Part shown: one piece after another, positions 32,355 through 42,353 of the stretch | How positions within the stretch are numbered: the stretch's first letter is position 1 | How the letters are laid out: each line of letters starts with the position of its first letter | Position numbers and translations under genes: made by a program | The notes under the pieces: generated by a model | Databases searched by the model: none | The model's input: only the letters and a program-made list of their open reading frames with translations | What the model was told of the DNA's origin: nothing | Source of the DNA: Chryseobacterium vaccae | GTDB lineage: Bacteria > Bacteroidota > Bacteroidia > Flavobacteriales > Weeksellaceae | Reading direction: 5' to 3' | NCBI RefSeq assembly: GCF_009602705.1 | Contig: NZ_VSWH01000001.1 | Span: 1,426,001 to 1,490,000, forward strand | Length of the DNA: 64,000 bases

Positions 32355-35300
32355 CTAGTCCGGGCAGGTCTGTGTAGAGATACAATGCCACTTCATGGAA
32401 GCATCACCCTCTTTCAGGGTATACATCTTCATACATTTGTTGGTAGTATCATACACCATCATTCCCTCTACAAAGTTAGCTGCCGGAATCCCCACTGGAT
32501 TTCCTGATGCATCAAACGCTATTCTGTTAGGTACAAAACCTTTGGTTTTCGCTTCTAATGCAATCCAGCCTCCTTTTCTTACCATTGGCCAGTTGTCTGC
32601 ATTCACTCCTGCTCTGCCAAGTGCTGTGATTCCCATTTTGGTATTCAGTGCTGTTCCGGCCAATATACCCGGTTTATAGCAGAATGGAGGAATACAAGCT
32701 GAAACAGCGGCATTTTGAGAACTTCCGACAGCCTGTCCTGTATTGGCAATCGTTGGAATTCCGTTAGTATCTACCGTATTACCAAGATTTTGGATAACCG
32801 GGCCAGCTGTTCCGGTATAGCCGCCTCCTGTATTACCACCAGGCAGTGAAGAATTAACAAGATTAGCCGTAGTAAAGCCTCCTGCACCTTCTATGGCGTC
32901 AGGGCAGCCGTCTCCGTCAGAATCTAAGTCCAGATAATCCGGAATTCTGTCACCATCCAGATCTCTCTTGGCACACATATTACCAATATGATATTCCGGA
33001 GTATTACCATTTGTTCCTACAAAAGTAGCCTCCACCTTACTGATCTGTATACCTGGGGTGTAGATTTCAACATAATTCACATTACTGTTTGCTCCTGAAT
33101 TACGTGTTGTAGATATTTTCACACCATAGGTTGCATCTGTTGTAAACGTCGTACTGCCTGCTGCAGCTTCGGCTTTTATTGTTGTATATGGAAGAAGATC
33201 AGTAATTCTGTTACCATTCTGGTCATAAAAATTAACATTTACTTTCTCCAGAGCATCCAGATCTCCAACCCAGAATCTTAAATTATCAACAGGAAGATCA
33301 AACTCATAAGTCACCTTATTATTATTGACTCTTGGGTCTATACCACTCATGTTAAACTGAGCAGCAGGAGAAGCCCAACGTTGTGCAACTGCTGTTGAGG
33401 TTAATTTGAAATTAAAGCCTTTAATACCGTTATAATCAACAAGGTTATAGTTCATTACATGATCTGTGGTTAATACAGATGTCGGGATTGAAGCTTTGTC
33501 ACAAATATAGCCTTCATTAGTATTTAAGATACCGTCATTATCATTGTCAAAATCACACATATCTGCGATACCGTCTCCGTCTGTATCAGGACCGTAGCAA
33601 GGATTTGCCGCAAATGTAATAAACTTGCCGTCTGCTATATTCTGCTGGTAAACCCATTTGGCAGCATTGTTTGATGTAGGATTCACTACCGTTACATTGG
33701 TTGTGAAAGCCGCATCGTCTGCTACCAACATGGTCATCAGACCTGATGTGGTATTAAATGAAGCGCTGTTATAAGCCGTAAGATCTGCTTCAAAGAATAG
33801 GGTACCTGCCTCCGATTTTTTCTCCTGTACCAGCCAGGATTTCTGGATCCTCTTATAAGTTCGGGTACCTACCGTAATGTCTACAGGCGTTGTTGCTACA
33901 TTGGCATTATCTCCCAGAAGGAAATAAGTTTTATCATTAACAAATCCTGTACGGGCTGCATTTTGGTTCGGATTGACGAAATCGTTGATGGTAGCCACCG
34001 TAAGAATCGTTCCGGCATTCACACTTTTTGATACCTTTTGTTCAAATGCTTCTATATCATCACGTGATACTCCAAAAATATTATTGTTATAAGCCGTATT
34101 GGAGGTTCCGTCCCATACAATGCTTCCGTCTGCTGAAAGATAATGGTCTGTATTCACCTGTCCCAGCGTAATACCATACTTGATGGCAAGATAAGAATCT
34201 ACTCTTCTTCGCTCAACCGCTGTAAGATTACCTGAACCATAAATAATTGTTTCTCCTAAATTACCAATGAATCCACGGTTATCACTTCCGTTACCTCCAA
34301 ACTGAGAATCACCGAATAAATGTCCTCCATTCAGATTACGAACTCCTGTTCCTGAATGATTGGTTGTCGCAAAATTAGCACCTCCGTTAAGCGCTTTAGT
34401 TGTTGTAAGCGCTGTAAAGGTATGGTACATGATGCTTGGGATTGTTGTAGAGAATGCTCCTGCAGGGGTTCCGTAATAATCGGTATTTCCACCTGTATTA
34501 GAGAATCGTTCTATTCTGTTATCCATTATAATTCCCAAACCATCCCATCTGCGTATATCTCCGGTAAGCAATGCGTTATCTACAAGAGACCTGAAAATAC
34601 TCGGGTGAGCTCCTCCACTGGTCATTCCTTCTTTAGTGAAGGTAAACACATCATAAGAATCCTCAGAGAATGTTCTGACATTGGTGTTACCAAGAGTTTG
34701 TGTTCCTGCTGTAAAATTAACTCCTGGGTTGAAGTTAAAATAATTAGCAGCTCCTGATGTATACTTTGGCAATGCATTGGTTCCCATCTGTGCCACTGTA
34801 GTTCCGCTCCATAGGTCTGTCCATCCGGTTACATCTGTTCCCGTACCTGTATTAGCTGCATTTTTATCAGCTCTATACCAGTAAGAAAGGCTGTTGGCAA
34901 CTCCTCCAGGTGCATTTCCGAAACCTGCAAAAGTGAAGAACTGTCCGTTTCCTAAGGTTACATTTACCGTGTTATATACTACTCCATTGACAGTTACCTC
35001 GGTGGTCATTGGGGTAAAGGTATCCGTTCCGTCGAAAACAGCATCTGAAGACTGTATCAGATAAAGGTTTCTTACACTTTTTGGCCATGCCACGGTTACT
35101 GTGCCTACATTTCCTGTATTCTGTACTTTCCAGATGGATGCAAAGCGGTAGTTGGTTGCCCCGTTAGAACCTGCTGTATAAGATAATGGTATACTAAGAC
35201 CTTGCTTCAGGCCGTTATCTCCTGTAAGAAGGAACTGTCCTTCTGTAAGAGCATTCGTATTGGCAGCATTGGAATCCCATAAAGATGTTCCATTACCAAT

Positions 35301-38300
35301 AACAAGCTGTTGTCCACGATTGACACTTCCAGCCTGTTTTTGATGCAGGGCTGTGAAATCGTCTTTTGCAATACCGAAAATATTGTTGTTATAATCAATA
35401 TTACTTATTCTATCCCAAACCACATTGCTCGTGGTAGAAAGGTAGTTTTCCTTCAAAGTAACTCCATTCTTTAAAGCAAGATAGGAATTGATCCTTGACT
35501 GTTCATTTTCTGTTAGTGTACGGTTGTACCAAGCTACTTCCATAATATCACCCGGGAAAGCTCCCGGAGCATCCCAACCGGCATGACCTATTCGCAGGTT
35601 TCTACCATAGATCTGAAATTTATTAGCTGTAGCAAAACCGGAAAAAGATTCATAAGAACCATTTAAGCCTAATCTCTTCTCTCCTCCGGCAATTGAGGAA
35701 GTACCACCATTGGCTACTGTATTATTAGCAATTGCTGAAAATATATTGGAAACTCCGGTATCGAAGGCTACAGAAAAATCAGAAGACGTTGTCGTATTAA
35801 AGAACTCATATTGTCTTGGCTTTCCGTTAGCAATAGAAAATCCAGGTTCAGAAGCATAGGTTACATCATCATCTATTCCTGTAATACGTCCGGTTCCGCT
35901 GTCTTCAGTAGGTCTCACTGCTGAAAAAACAGAAGTGCTGATATTCGGATACTGGATGTTGCCCAAAGGATTCAGTGCTGAAGCATTGTTGTAAAAAAAC
36001 TTCGCCGAAGTATATCCTGTAGTATATGGATGGAAGTTATGGCTTCTGTTTGCGACTGACAGAACTACTCCACCTACATTCGGGATGTCATCTGAATTGG
36101 CAGAATGATCCTTCCAGGCTGTGCTTACAGCTCCGGCATCATCAGATTTCACCCAGAAATCAGGTCCTACAACCCCTCCCGGAGCCTGAACAAAACCTGC
36201 AAAAGTGAAGAACTGTCCGTTTCCTAATGTTACACTTACCGTATTGTATACTACTCCATTTACCGTTACCTCTGTTGTCATTGGTGTAAAGGTATCCGTT
36301 CCGTCAAAAGCAGCATCCGAAGACTGTACCAGGTAAAGGTTTTTTACACTTTTTGGCCATGCCACGGTTACTGTGCCTACATTTCCTGTGTTCTGTACTT
36401 TCCAGATGGATTCAAAACGGTAGTTGATTACCCCGTTAGAACCTGCTGTATAAGATAATGGTATACTAAGAACTTGCTTCAAACCGTTATCTCCTGCCAG
36501 AAGGAATTGCCCCTCAGTCAGAGTATTGGTGTTGGCCATATTGGTATTAGCCAATGAGCTTCCGGCTCCTATGATTAATTTCTGACCAACATTTTCACTG
36601 CGTGATTGTTTTTGATATAAAACAGAAAGATCATCTCGTGCAATACCCAGAATGTTATTCTGATAAGTAGGAGAAACATTCCATACAACGGCATTGGCAG
36701 AATTTGTATAGTCTCCCGTAAGCGTTGTCCCCCATTTAACAGCCAGATAAGAGTCTACACGGGCCCTTTCTGATGCAGTAAGAGGAGCAGCAAACACAAT
36801 AGCTTCATTCATCTGACCGTCATGACTTCCCCAGTTGGTGTCACGTCCAATTCTGAAAACACGGGTTGTGGCATTATCCGTTGTATTTACATTGCCATCC
36901 GTATTATTATAAATACTTTCATTGCCATCCAGCCATACTTTTGCTAATACGTTGGAAGTAGGTGTACCTCCTCCGTTCAGCCAGGAAGAACCTGCTACGA
37001 AAGGTTTTTTGGCAGCAAACAAATTGGTGGATAATGTCGTATAACCGCTTCCTGCTGTATAAAATAATAGCTTATCCGTAGTGGCATTGTTGGAAATATG
37101 TAAGCCAGGATAATCCATTGTCTGGTCAAAACCTGCTAATCCAGCGGATCCAAGAGTATTCATTTTACCAGCAATGTAGATACTTCCCTGAGCACGGTTT
37201 ATAATGGCATTTCCTGTTCCCGGATCTGCGGCCATAAAGCCACCTTGTCCCGTTCCATGCCCTGTAGAATTAAAGGTCACGGTTGGGTTAAAATTAGCCA
37301 ATGTGCTTTGGTTAGAGAAAATCGGTTTTTGTGCAGCAGCAGTCTGAACAAGGTGATATCCTGTTCCCATTTGATCGTTCCACTGCTGAGCAGCAGCATT
37401 GTCTGTAGCAGCAGTTGTTCCTGCATTGGAATATACACCTGCATCTGCCTTGTACCATACTGCAGCCGTTATACCTCCGGGAGCCGGAGCCTTCACATTA
37501 ACCGTCAAATCGCTGGTACTGGTACAGGTACCTGTGGTAACGGTCCATCGGAAAGTATATACCCCCGGAGTATTGAATCCTGTAACATTCGTGTTGTAAG
37601 CTGATGGCGTTACAATCACCGGATTGGTAGCGCCTGCAGGCTTGGATAGCAATGTCCATGCACCTGTGGCAACTCCCGGATTGTTCCCATTGAAAGTAGT
37701 CTGGGTAGTTCCAACCAAAGTCTGTGCAGAACCAGCATTAGAGCCTACCTGCGCAGAGACAAATATGGAAAAAGTCCCTTCTAATGAGGTCCCTGAACAA
37801 GCGTATTCTTTATCTATGAAAGCTCCAACACCACCTGCATCCGGAACAGCTTTTATTTTAAAAATATATTCTCCTTCTTTATTCAGGTTACTAATAGTTG
37901 TAGAAGCATTTTTAAATGTCCTAAGATTTGTTGATTCATAAACAGGGTTAGCAGCTCCAGCAGGCTTTGAAACTAATGTAAAATCATATCTTCCGTTAAA
38001 GTCCTGGAAATAACTAGGATTTGAAGTCGTTTCCTGATAAATAGCAGGCAAAGGTACAGTAGTTGTTACAGTTCCTGACCCCGAATAACATACAGTAATA
38101 TTATTCACATTAACATTCGATCGGGCTCCATCTGATATATGAACAAAGTAACTTTGGGATGTATTGCATACCCCTGAAGAACTATTTATAGCAAATTTAT
38201 AAGTAGCAGCTTTCCAACCTCCTGCAGGGGGTGTTAATGTAACGCTTCTATTCATTGTACCTGCTCCATTTTGCACTATTCCCAGAGCTCCACCAGATGG

Positions 38301-39470
38301 AACTACTCCGGATTGTGTTACTTTAGTAACAATAGTTGGTGGGTTGGCAGGATCAATTTTAAAATAAAAAGAGATAGGGTCATTAGAACCTACCATGTTG
38401 CAATACACGGCACCTCCACTATTGCCTGTTGAATATACCTGCATCTGATTGGGATATGCAGGATCTAAAAAACTTACCGGATTAGGATCCGTACCGTTAT
38501 AATTATAAGTGATCTGAGGTGTTGTATAAGTTCCATTAGTATTGGAAATAGTAATAGTGAACACATATGTTCCTATCGTATTTATTCCATTGAAGTATAC
38601 ATTGGTTCCTCTTATTTCTTTAAAGGAAATATTTCCTCCACTAGGTTGGCTTATTGGGGTAACAGATACTGTTGTGCCAAAAGCGGGGTTACCGGAGACA
38701 TTTGGATAACCTGTTGCAAATACTGGAGAATTAGCATTTAGACCTATATAACGGTCAGAAGTTGTTGACGAATAACAAAGATCATATGTTGAATTAAATA
38801 TAAGGTTTTGACTGGGAATAAATCTAACAATAGCATCGTCTTCGTACCAACAGTTAGGGTTATTAATTGATGTAATTCTTAACACCGCACGATAAGCAGG
38901 ATCAATATCATGATTTGCTTTTTTTATGAGAGTAAGTGTTGGATTTACTGTATTAGTATTCGCCATTACTGCATTGGTAGTGGTAATATCGTTATATCGT
39001 TCCTTATCCAGAATGTTATAATACGTCCATGATGCTGTATAACCTGCAGGCACAACACCATTAAGTGTTGCTGTACCTGTAGTGGCAGAAACATTGGTAA
39101 TATCCGGTCCTGCGGTGAAAGCAGATACATCCCCCGGCGCGGTAACCGTTACCTGAGAAGTTGTTGTTCCCACGGTACAGTTCTGTGCGATCTGGAAAAC
39201 ATAATTACCCGGGAAAGTCATCCCTGTGACCCCGGTATTGTATGCTGAAGGATTCGCGATCACCGGATTTGGTGCGCCTGCCGGCTTGGATACCAGCGTC
39301 CAGACGGGATTTCCCGATGTAGTGCCCCCCGGGCTTCCCGAGAGGTTGGTAGACGTGCCACATATAGTGACATTGGCACCCGCATTTACGCTGCAGTTCT
39401 GTGCCCTAGCCATCACATTACCCAAAATGAGCAATATGAGAAAAAGGATAGTCTGTTTTTTCATGTTCAA
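32355..39470 (-). CDS. Giant exported protein with three DUF8202/LamG-like units
   Basis: 2371 residues from ATG 39470, signal peptide to about residue 23 (MARAQ). Order: Ig/PKD-like repeats (about 25-665, with TLVSKPAGAPNPV recurring); three units of a jelly-roll plus DUF8202-like module at about 673-1090, 1107-1517 and 1530-1957, each ending SYLAxKxGxTL...NNIFGIxxDD; two thrombospondin-3-like calcium loops (DTDGDGIADMCDFDNDNDGI near 1960; LDGDRIPDYLDLDSDGDGC near 2170); and a C-terminal module (NADNWPMVRKGGWIALEAKT ... EGMMVYDTTNKCMKMY). It lacks both a type A and a type B T9SS tail. Units 1 and 2 share a near-identical 325-bp stretch. Probably a surface or matrix protein. Confidence 0.9.
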   Translation of the reverse strand: MNMKKQTILFLILLILGNVMARAQNCSVNAGANVTICGTSTNLSGSPGGTTSGNPVWTLVSKPAGAPNPVIANPSAYNTGVTGMTFPGNYVFQIAQNCTVGTTTSQVTVTAPGDVSAFTAGPDITNVSATTGTATLNGVVPAGYTASWTYYNILDKERYNDITTTNAVMANTNTVNPTLTLIKKANHDIDPAYRAVLRITSINNPNCWYEDDAIVRFIPSQNLIFNSTYDLCYSSTTSDRYIGLNANSPVFATGYPNVSGNPAFGTTVSVTPISQPSGGNISFKEIRGTNVYFNGINTIGTYVFTITISNTNGTYTTPQITYNYNGTDPNPVSFLDPAYPNQMQVYSTGNSGGAVYCNMVGSNDPISFYFKIDPANPPTIVTKVTQSGVVPSGGALGIVQNGAGTMNRSVTLTPPAGGWKAATYKFAINSSSGVCNTSQSYFVHISDGARSNVNVNNITVCYSGSGTVTTTVPLPAIYQETTSNPSYFQDFNGRYDFTLVSKPAGAANPVYESTNLRTFKNASTTISNLNKEGEYIFKIKAVPDAGGVGAFIDKEYACSGTSLEGTFSIFVSAQVGSNAGSAQTLVGTTQTTFNGNNPGVATGAWTLLSKPAGATNPVIVTPSAYNTNVTGFNTPGVYTFRWTVTTGTCTSTSDLTVNVKAPAPGGITAAVWYKADAGVYSNAGTTAATDNAAAQQWNDQMGTGYHLVQTAAAQKPIFSNQSTLANFNPTVTFNSTGHGTGQGGFMAADPGTGNAIINRAQGSIYIAGKMNTLGSAGLAGFDQTMDYPGLHISNNATTDKLLFYTAGSGYTTLSTNLFAAKKPFVAGSSWLNGGGTPTSNVLAKVWLDGNESIYNNTDGNVNTTDNATTRVFRIGRDTNWGSHDGQMNEAIVFAAPLTASERARVDSYLAVKWGTTLTGDYTNSANAVVWNVSPTYQNNILGIARDDLSVLYQKQSRSENVGQKLIIGAGSSLANTNMANTNTLTEGQFLLAGDNGLKQVLSIPLSYTAGSNGVINYRFESIWKVQNTGNVGTVTVAWPKSVKNLYLVQSSDAAFDGTDTFTPMTTEVTVNGVVYNTVSVTLGNGQFFTFAGFVQAPGGVVGPDFWVKSDDAGAVSTAWKDHSANSDDIPNVGGVVLSVANRSHNFHPYTTGYTSAKFFYNNASALNPLGNIQYPNISTSVFSAVRPTEDSGTGRITGIDDDVTYASEPGFSIANGKPRQYEFFNTTTSSDFSVAFDTGVSNIFSAIANNTVANGGTSSIAGGEKRLGLNGSYESFSGFATANKFQIYGRNLRIGHAGWDAPGAFPGDIMEVAWYNRTLTENEQSRINSYLALKNGVTLKENYLSTTSNVVWDRISNIDYNNNIFGIAKDDFTALHQKQAGSVNRGQQLVIGNGTSLWDSNAANTNALTEGQFLLTGDNGLKQGLSIPLSYTAGSNGATNYRFASIWKVQNTGNVGTVTVAWPKSVRNLYLIQSSDAVFDGTDTFTPMTTEVTVNGVVYNTVNVTLGNGQFFTFAGFGNAPGGVANSLSYWYRADKNAANTGTGTDVTGWTDLWSGTTVAQMGTNALPKYTSGAANYFNFNPGVNFTAGTQTLGNTNVRTFSEDSYDVFTFTKEGMTSGGAHPSIFRSLVDNALLTGDIRRWDGLGIIMDNRIERFSNTGGNTDYYGTPAGAFSTTIPSIMYHTFTALTTTKALNGGANFATTNHSGTGVRNLNGGHLFGDSQFGGNGSDNRGFIGNLGETIIYGSGNLTAVERRRVDSYLAIKYGITLGQVNTDHYLSADGSIVWDGTSNTAYNNNIFGVSRDDIEAFEQKVSKSVNAGTILTVATINDFVNPNQNAARTGFVNDKTYFLLGDNANVATTPVDITVGTRTYKRIQKSWLVQEKKSEAGTLFFEADLTAYNSASFNTTSGLMTMLVADDAAFTTNVTVVNPTSNNAAKWVYQQNIADGKFITFAANPCYGPDTDGDGIADMCDFDNDNDGILNTNEGYICDKASIPTSVLTTDHVMNYNLVDYNGIKGFNFKLTSTAVAQRWASPAAQFNMSGIDPRVNNNKVTYEFDLPVDNLRFWVGDLDALEKVNVNFYDQNGNRITDLLPYTTIKAEAAAGSTTFTTDATYGVKISTTRNSGANSNVNYVEIYTPGIQISKVEATFVGTNGNTPEYHIGNMCAKRDLDGDRIPDYLDLDSDGDGCPDAIEGAGGFTTANLVNSSLPGGNTGGGYTGTAGPVIQNLGNTVDTNGIPTIANTGQAVGSSQNAAVSACIPPFCYKPGILAGTALNTKMGITALGRAGVNADNWPMVRKGGWIALEAKTKGFVPNRIAFDASGNPVGIPAANFVEGMMVYDTTNKCMKMYTLKEGDASMKWHCISTQTCPD
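34921..35245 (-). repeat. Direct repeat inside the giant gene, copy 1
   Basis: Aligns without gaps to 36193-36517, exactly 1272 bp (424 codons) away, with only scattered mismatches. It encodes the end of one DUF8202-like unit (GNGQFFTFAGF and the preceding VAWPKSV stretch). Such identity inside one gene points to recent duplication or gene conversion. Confidence 0.85.
36193..36517 (-). repeat. Direct repeat inside the giant gene, copy 2
   Basis: Partner of 34921-35245, in frame, 424 codons apart. Confidence 0.85.
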
Positions 39471-39661
39471 TAAATTTTTAACCGGTTTTTCCGGTGGTAT
39501 GTGTTTTTCGATTGTATATCCAGGGGATTTATCTGTAATTCACATAATCTAGTACTAATACCTACTTGACCATAGGTAATTACATTTATAAATGAGTAGA
39601 ATTGGTTTTTTCTTTAGATTTTGAGCAAGGTTGAAAATTTTTCAGACCTCCCTGACTTGGT

Positions 39662-40189
39662 TTATGGTTTCCAGAATGTCCATACCTTTCCGTTGTATAC
39701 CGCAAGATGCTTTTTAACGGTATCATATACCATCATCCCTGGTGCCGGGTTGATGATGGCCAGATGCGGGCTGGCTACTTTGGGCAGGATCATCGCTTTA
39801 TCTGAAGCTTCCAGAACAAGAATTCCATTGGTAGAAGAAACAGTTCCTATTCCCGTTTTAGCAGTGGACTTTTCTACTTTATCTGTTCCCTGTATGCTCA
39901 GATCGGCTGTCCCGATGGTTGCGGCTGTGCCATCATCTTCGCTGAGATTCACCCATTGCCCACCATTTTTAAGATACTTCACTTTATGATCTGTGGTATC
40001 ATAAATTAAGCTTCCTTCGGCAGATATTCCGGTTTTATTTTCAACATAAGGGAGAATAATTCCCCTGTTTTCTGTATTGGAAAATTCGAGGGATACCGAA
40101 GTGTTGGTAACATTTTCTTTTCCTATTGCTACCTGTGCTTCTATAGTACAGGCCGCAAGTACGGTTAAAATCAGTAGTGTTTTTTTCAT
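39662..40189 (-). CDS. Small exported partner of the giant protein, locus 1
   Basis: 175 residues from ATG 40189 with a signal peptide (MKKTLLILTVLAACTIEAQ). The protein contains two copies of one motif: RGIILPYVENKT...SLIYDTTDHKVKYLKNGGQW near 43-85 and KAMILPKVASPH...GMMVYDTVKKHLAVYNGKVW near 130-172. The second matches the C-terminal module of the giant protein encoded 190 bp downstream and the small partner at 46921. The motif resembles a short beta unit seen in phage tail fibres and in many Bacteroidota exported proteins. Role unknown; the shared module suggests the two proteins assemble together or use the same anchor (inference). Confidence 0.85.
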   Translation of the reverse strand: MKKTLLILTVLAACTIEAQVAIGKENVTNTSVSLEFSNTENRGIILPYVENKTGISAEGSLIYDTTDHKVKYLKNGGQWVNLSEDDGTAATIGTADLSIQGTDKVEKSTAKTGIGTVSSTNGILVLEASDKAMILPKVASPHLAIINPAPGMMVYDTVKKHLAVYNGKVWTFWKP

Positions 40190-40652
40190 TATGTATTTGA
40201 TTAGTTTAATAATTGACCTAGTCTTCCCGTTAAAAAAATTTAATAAAACTTTTATATTAATTAAATCCTTTAACCTTTAATGCAATATTATCATTACACA
40301 GAAAGGTGCACAAGGTTAATGCAGGAAGAATTCAGAAAATTACGTGTCTCTTTCCTTCAATATACAAATAAGCAATACTGATAATCAATCAATTATAATA
40401 AAATAAAGTTTATGTCAGGAATACCTGACTTTACATAATCGTTAAAAAAAGGGGGTATTTTTTGATGGAAAAAGCCTGTTTTTTTTATCCGGCTAAAAAA
40501 AATCGAAAAATAGAAGTCAGCATTGCGGGTGTAATTATTCTCCAATCTATTATGAAAAGAAATTAAGTATATAAAAAACAGACAGGTATTCAGAAGAATC
40601 AATGAATTTCTTTACCACAAAGCTTTGAAAATAAAAAAACCACATTCTACTT
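40190..40652. other. Intergenic region, no gene seen
   Basis: About 460 bp, very AT-rich, between the start of the small exported gene and the decayed AraC gene. It must contain the promoter for 40189-39662. I see no clear -7 box and no coding frame. Confidence 0.45.
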
Positions 40653-41117
40653 TCATATGGGATTCTTGAAATTCTTTAGCTCTTTTATAAAATGGGAGGG
40701 AGAAATTCCGGTCTCTTTTTTGAATGTCACTGGTAAATACCTCTCTTAAAGCAAATCCTGATTTTTCGGCCAAATAACTGATGTTGTATTCTCTAAAAAT
40801 AACACTCTCATAAAGTTGCCGGATGATATACTCTATTCTGAGACTGTTGATATAGTCATTAAAATTATTTTTTTATGCTGTCCGATCACATCATTCCAGC
40901 TAAGGACATTCAGGTTTATATACAGTTCCTGAAAATGGAGGGAATCAATCAGGCCTACACTCTGAGACATAGTTACATGCAGGTACATCAGATCAACCCT
41001 CACACAAATTAACGGATATCCGGAAGATTGAAGATTTGAAAGCCGGAATCTGTCATCCGCCTGGTGATTTCTGAAAGTTATAATAAAAAGTTGGAGTACT
41101 GGAAAGTAGTACCCCAA
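40653..41117 (-). pseudogene. Decayed AraC-type HTH regulator
   Basis: Three minus-strand frames together spell an AraC DNA-binding domain. Upstream: ELYINLNVLSWNDVIGQHKK. After a frame change at a run of seven A (40868-40874): NFNDYINSLRIEYIIRQLYE then REYNISYLAEKSGFALREVF. After a second change near 40728: TFKKETGISPSHFIKELKNF to a TGA at 40653. The pieces line up with the C-terminus of the TPR/AraC genes at 7832 and 42354 (YINGLRIGYI, EYKINYLAEECGYTTPRVF, FKNETGFTPSYF). The first change is at a homopolymer and might be an assembly error; the second is not. The upstream extent is uncertain. Confidence 0.7.
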
Positions 41118-41227
41118 CCATCTGTGCTGTTTCCGGCATTCTATGTTCAGTCCATATCATAGAATTATAATGCCGGAAATACAGGATAATAAAAAAAAAT
41201 TATTTATATCGTCTGAATGATCATGAC

Positions 41228-41983
41228 TTACCTCGTAGTATACCCTCCGTTGGCAAAAATGGTCTGCCCGGTAATCCACCAGCCGTCTGTAACCAGGAAT
41301 TCTACTAACGGAGCAATATCTTTAATATCCGTTAATCCTCCAAGTGCAGATGCAGATTTGTGATAGGCTACGGCATCATCACTTTCCTGACCATAGAAAA
41401 AAGGAGTATCCATAGGTCCGGGAGCAACTGCTGTTACTGAAATACCCCGCTCACCAAACTCTTTAGAAGCAGCTCTGGTAAAATGTTCCACAGGGGCTTT
41501 CATTCCTGCATACGTTGAATATAAGCCTGTATAAGCTGCCAGCAGAGAAGTAACGATGGTACAGATTTTTCCATCATTATTCAGCTTTTTACCCGCTTCC
41601 TGAATGAAGAAATAGGCAACTTTCGAGTTGATTTCGCTCATGCTGTCATATTCTGCTTCGGTAGTATCTGCAAAAGGTTTTTTCAGGACTTTTCCTACCG
41701 TGTTGATGGCAATATCAATTCCTCCGAACTTTTTAATTCCTGCATCAAAAAGTTCAGTGATCTTCTCTACTTTCGTAAGATCTCCCTGTACCAGAATAGC
41801 TTCTGCCCCTAAAGCCTGTACATCTGCGAGTGTTTTTTCGGCATCGGATCTTGTGCTTTCGCTGTTATAGTGAATCACCAGTTTTGCTCCTTTTGCAGCA
41901 AGGTTGCGGCACAGTAAGCCGCCAAGATTTTTGCCTCCTCCGGCCACTAAGATTACTTTTCCATTTACATCGTGTGTTTTCAT
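41228..41983 (-). CDS. SDR-family oxidoreductase
   Basis: 251 residues from ATG 41983, the standard length of a classical short-chain dehydrogenase/reductase. Cofactor motif GGGKNLGG (15-22; a variant of TGxxxGxG), NTVG at 94-97 in place of NNAG, catalytic Ser146, Tyr158 and Lys162 (YAGMK), and PG after strand 6 (VAPGPMDTPF). Cytosolic NAD(P)H-dependent reductase of unknown substrate; the FxxNGGYTTR ending fits the family. It is monocistronic, upstream of the decayed AraC gene and divergent from the TPR/AraC regulator at 42354. Confidence 0.93.
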   Translation of the reverse strand: MKTHDVNGKVILVAGGGKNLGGLLCRNLAAKGAKLVIHYNSESTRSDAEKTLADVQALGAEAILVQGDLTKVEKITELFDAGIKKFGGIDIAINTVGKVLKKPFADTTEAEYDSMSEINSKVAYFFIQEAGKKLNNDGKICTIVTSLLAAYTGLYSTYAGMKAPVEHFTRAASKEFGERGISVTAVAPGPMDTPFFYGQESDDAVAYHKSASALGGLTDIKDIAPLVEFLVTDGWWITGQTIFANGGYTTR

Positions 41984-42327
41984 ACTATTGGATTTTTTAA
42001 ATTATATATTAGCTTATTTTGCTATTTATGATTTTCTCAAGAAAAGAAATCTTCTCCCCAAACAAAGAGAGAAGATTTTGTACATCATCGTATTTTCAGA
42101 ATCTGCTCGAAACATTTCTTATCACTGGTTGCCCCGCAATATTAGATTTCTGCAGGATAACACACAACATTAACTTAGGAATAATTCCGAATGTATCACG
42201 GTATTGAAAGTTATTTTACAAAAAATAATTACTGATAATCAATCAAATATACAATCAAAATGCATTTTTATGAAAAGATACATACTGCCTGTGTTGGTAT
42301 GTGCAATTTTAAAATAAAATTCTTCTT

Positions 42328-42335
42328 TACATTTG
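42328..42335 (+). promoter_or_regulatory. Bacteroidota -7 box
   Basis: TACATTTG fits TAnnTTTG and lies 18 bp before the ATG of the TPR/AraC gene at 42354, giving a short leader. No -33 TTG at standard spacing. Confidence 0.4.
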
Positions 42336-42353
42336 TTTTAAACAATAACTAAC

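Noticed and set aside
37245..37604. Plus-strand frames inside the giant and IgGFc-like genes
   Set aside because: Repetitive coding DNA leaves long open antisense frames; none has a plausible start, signal or family.
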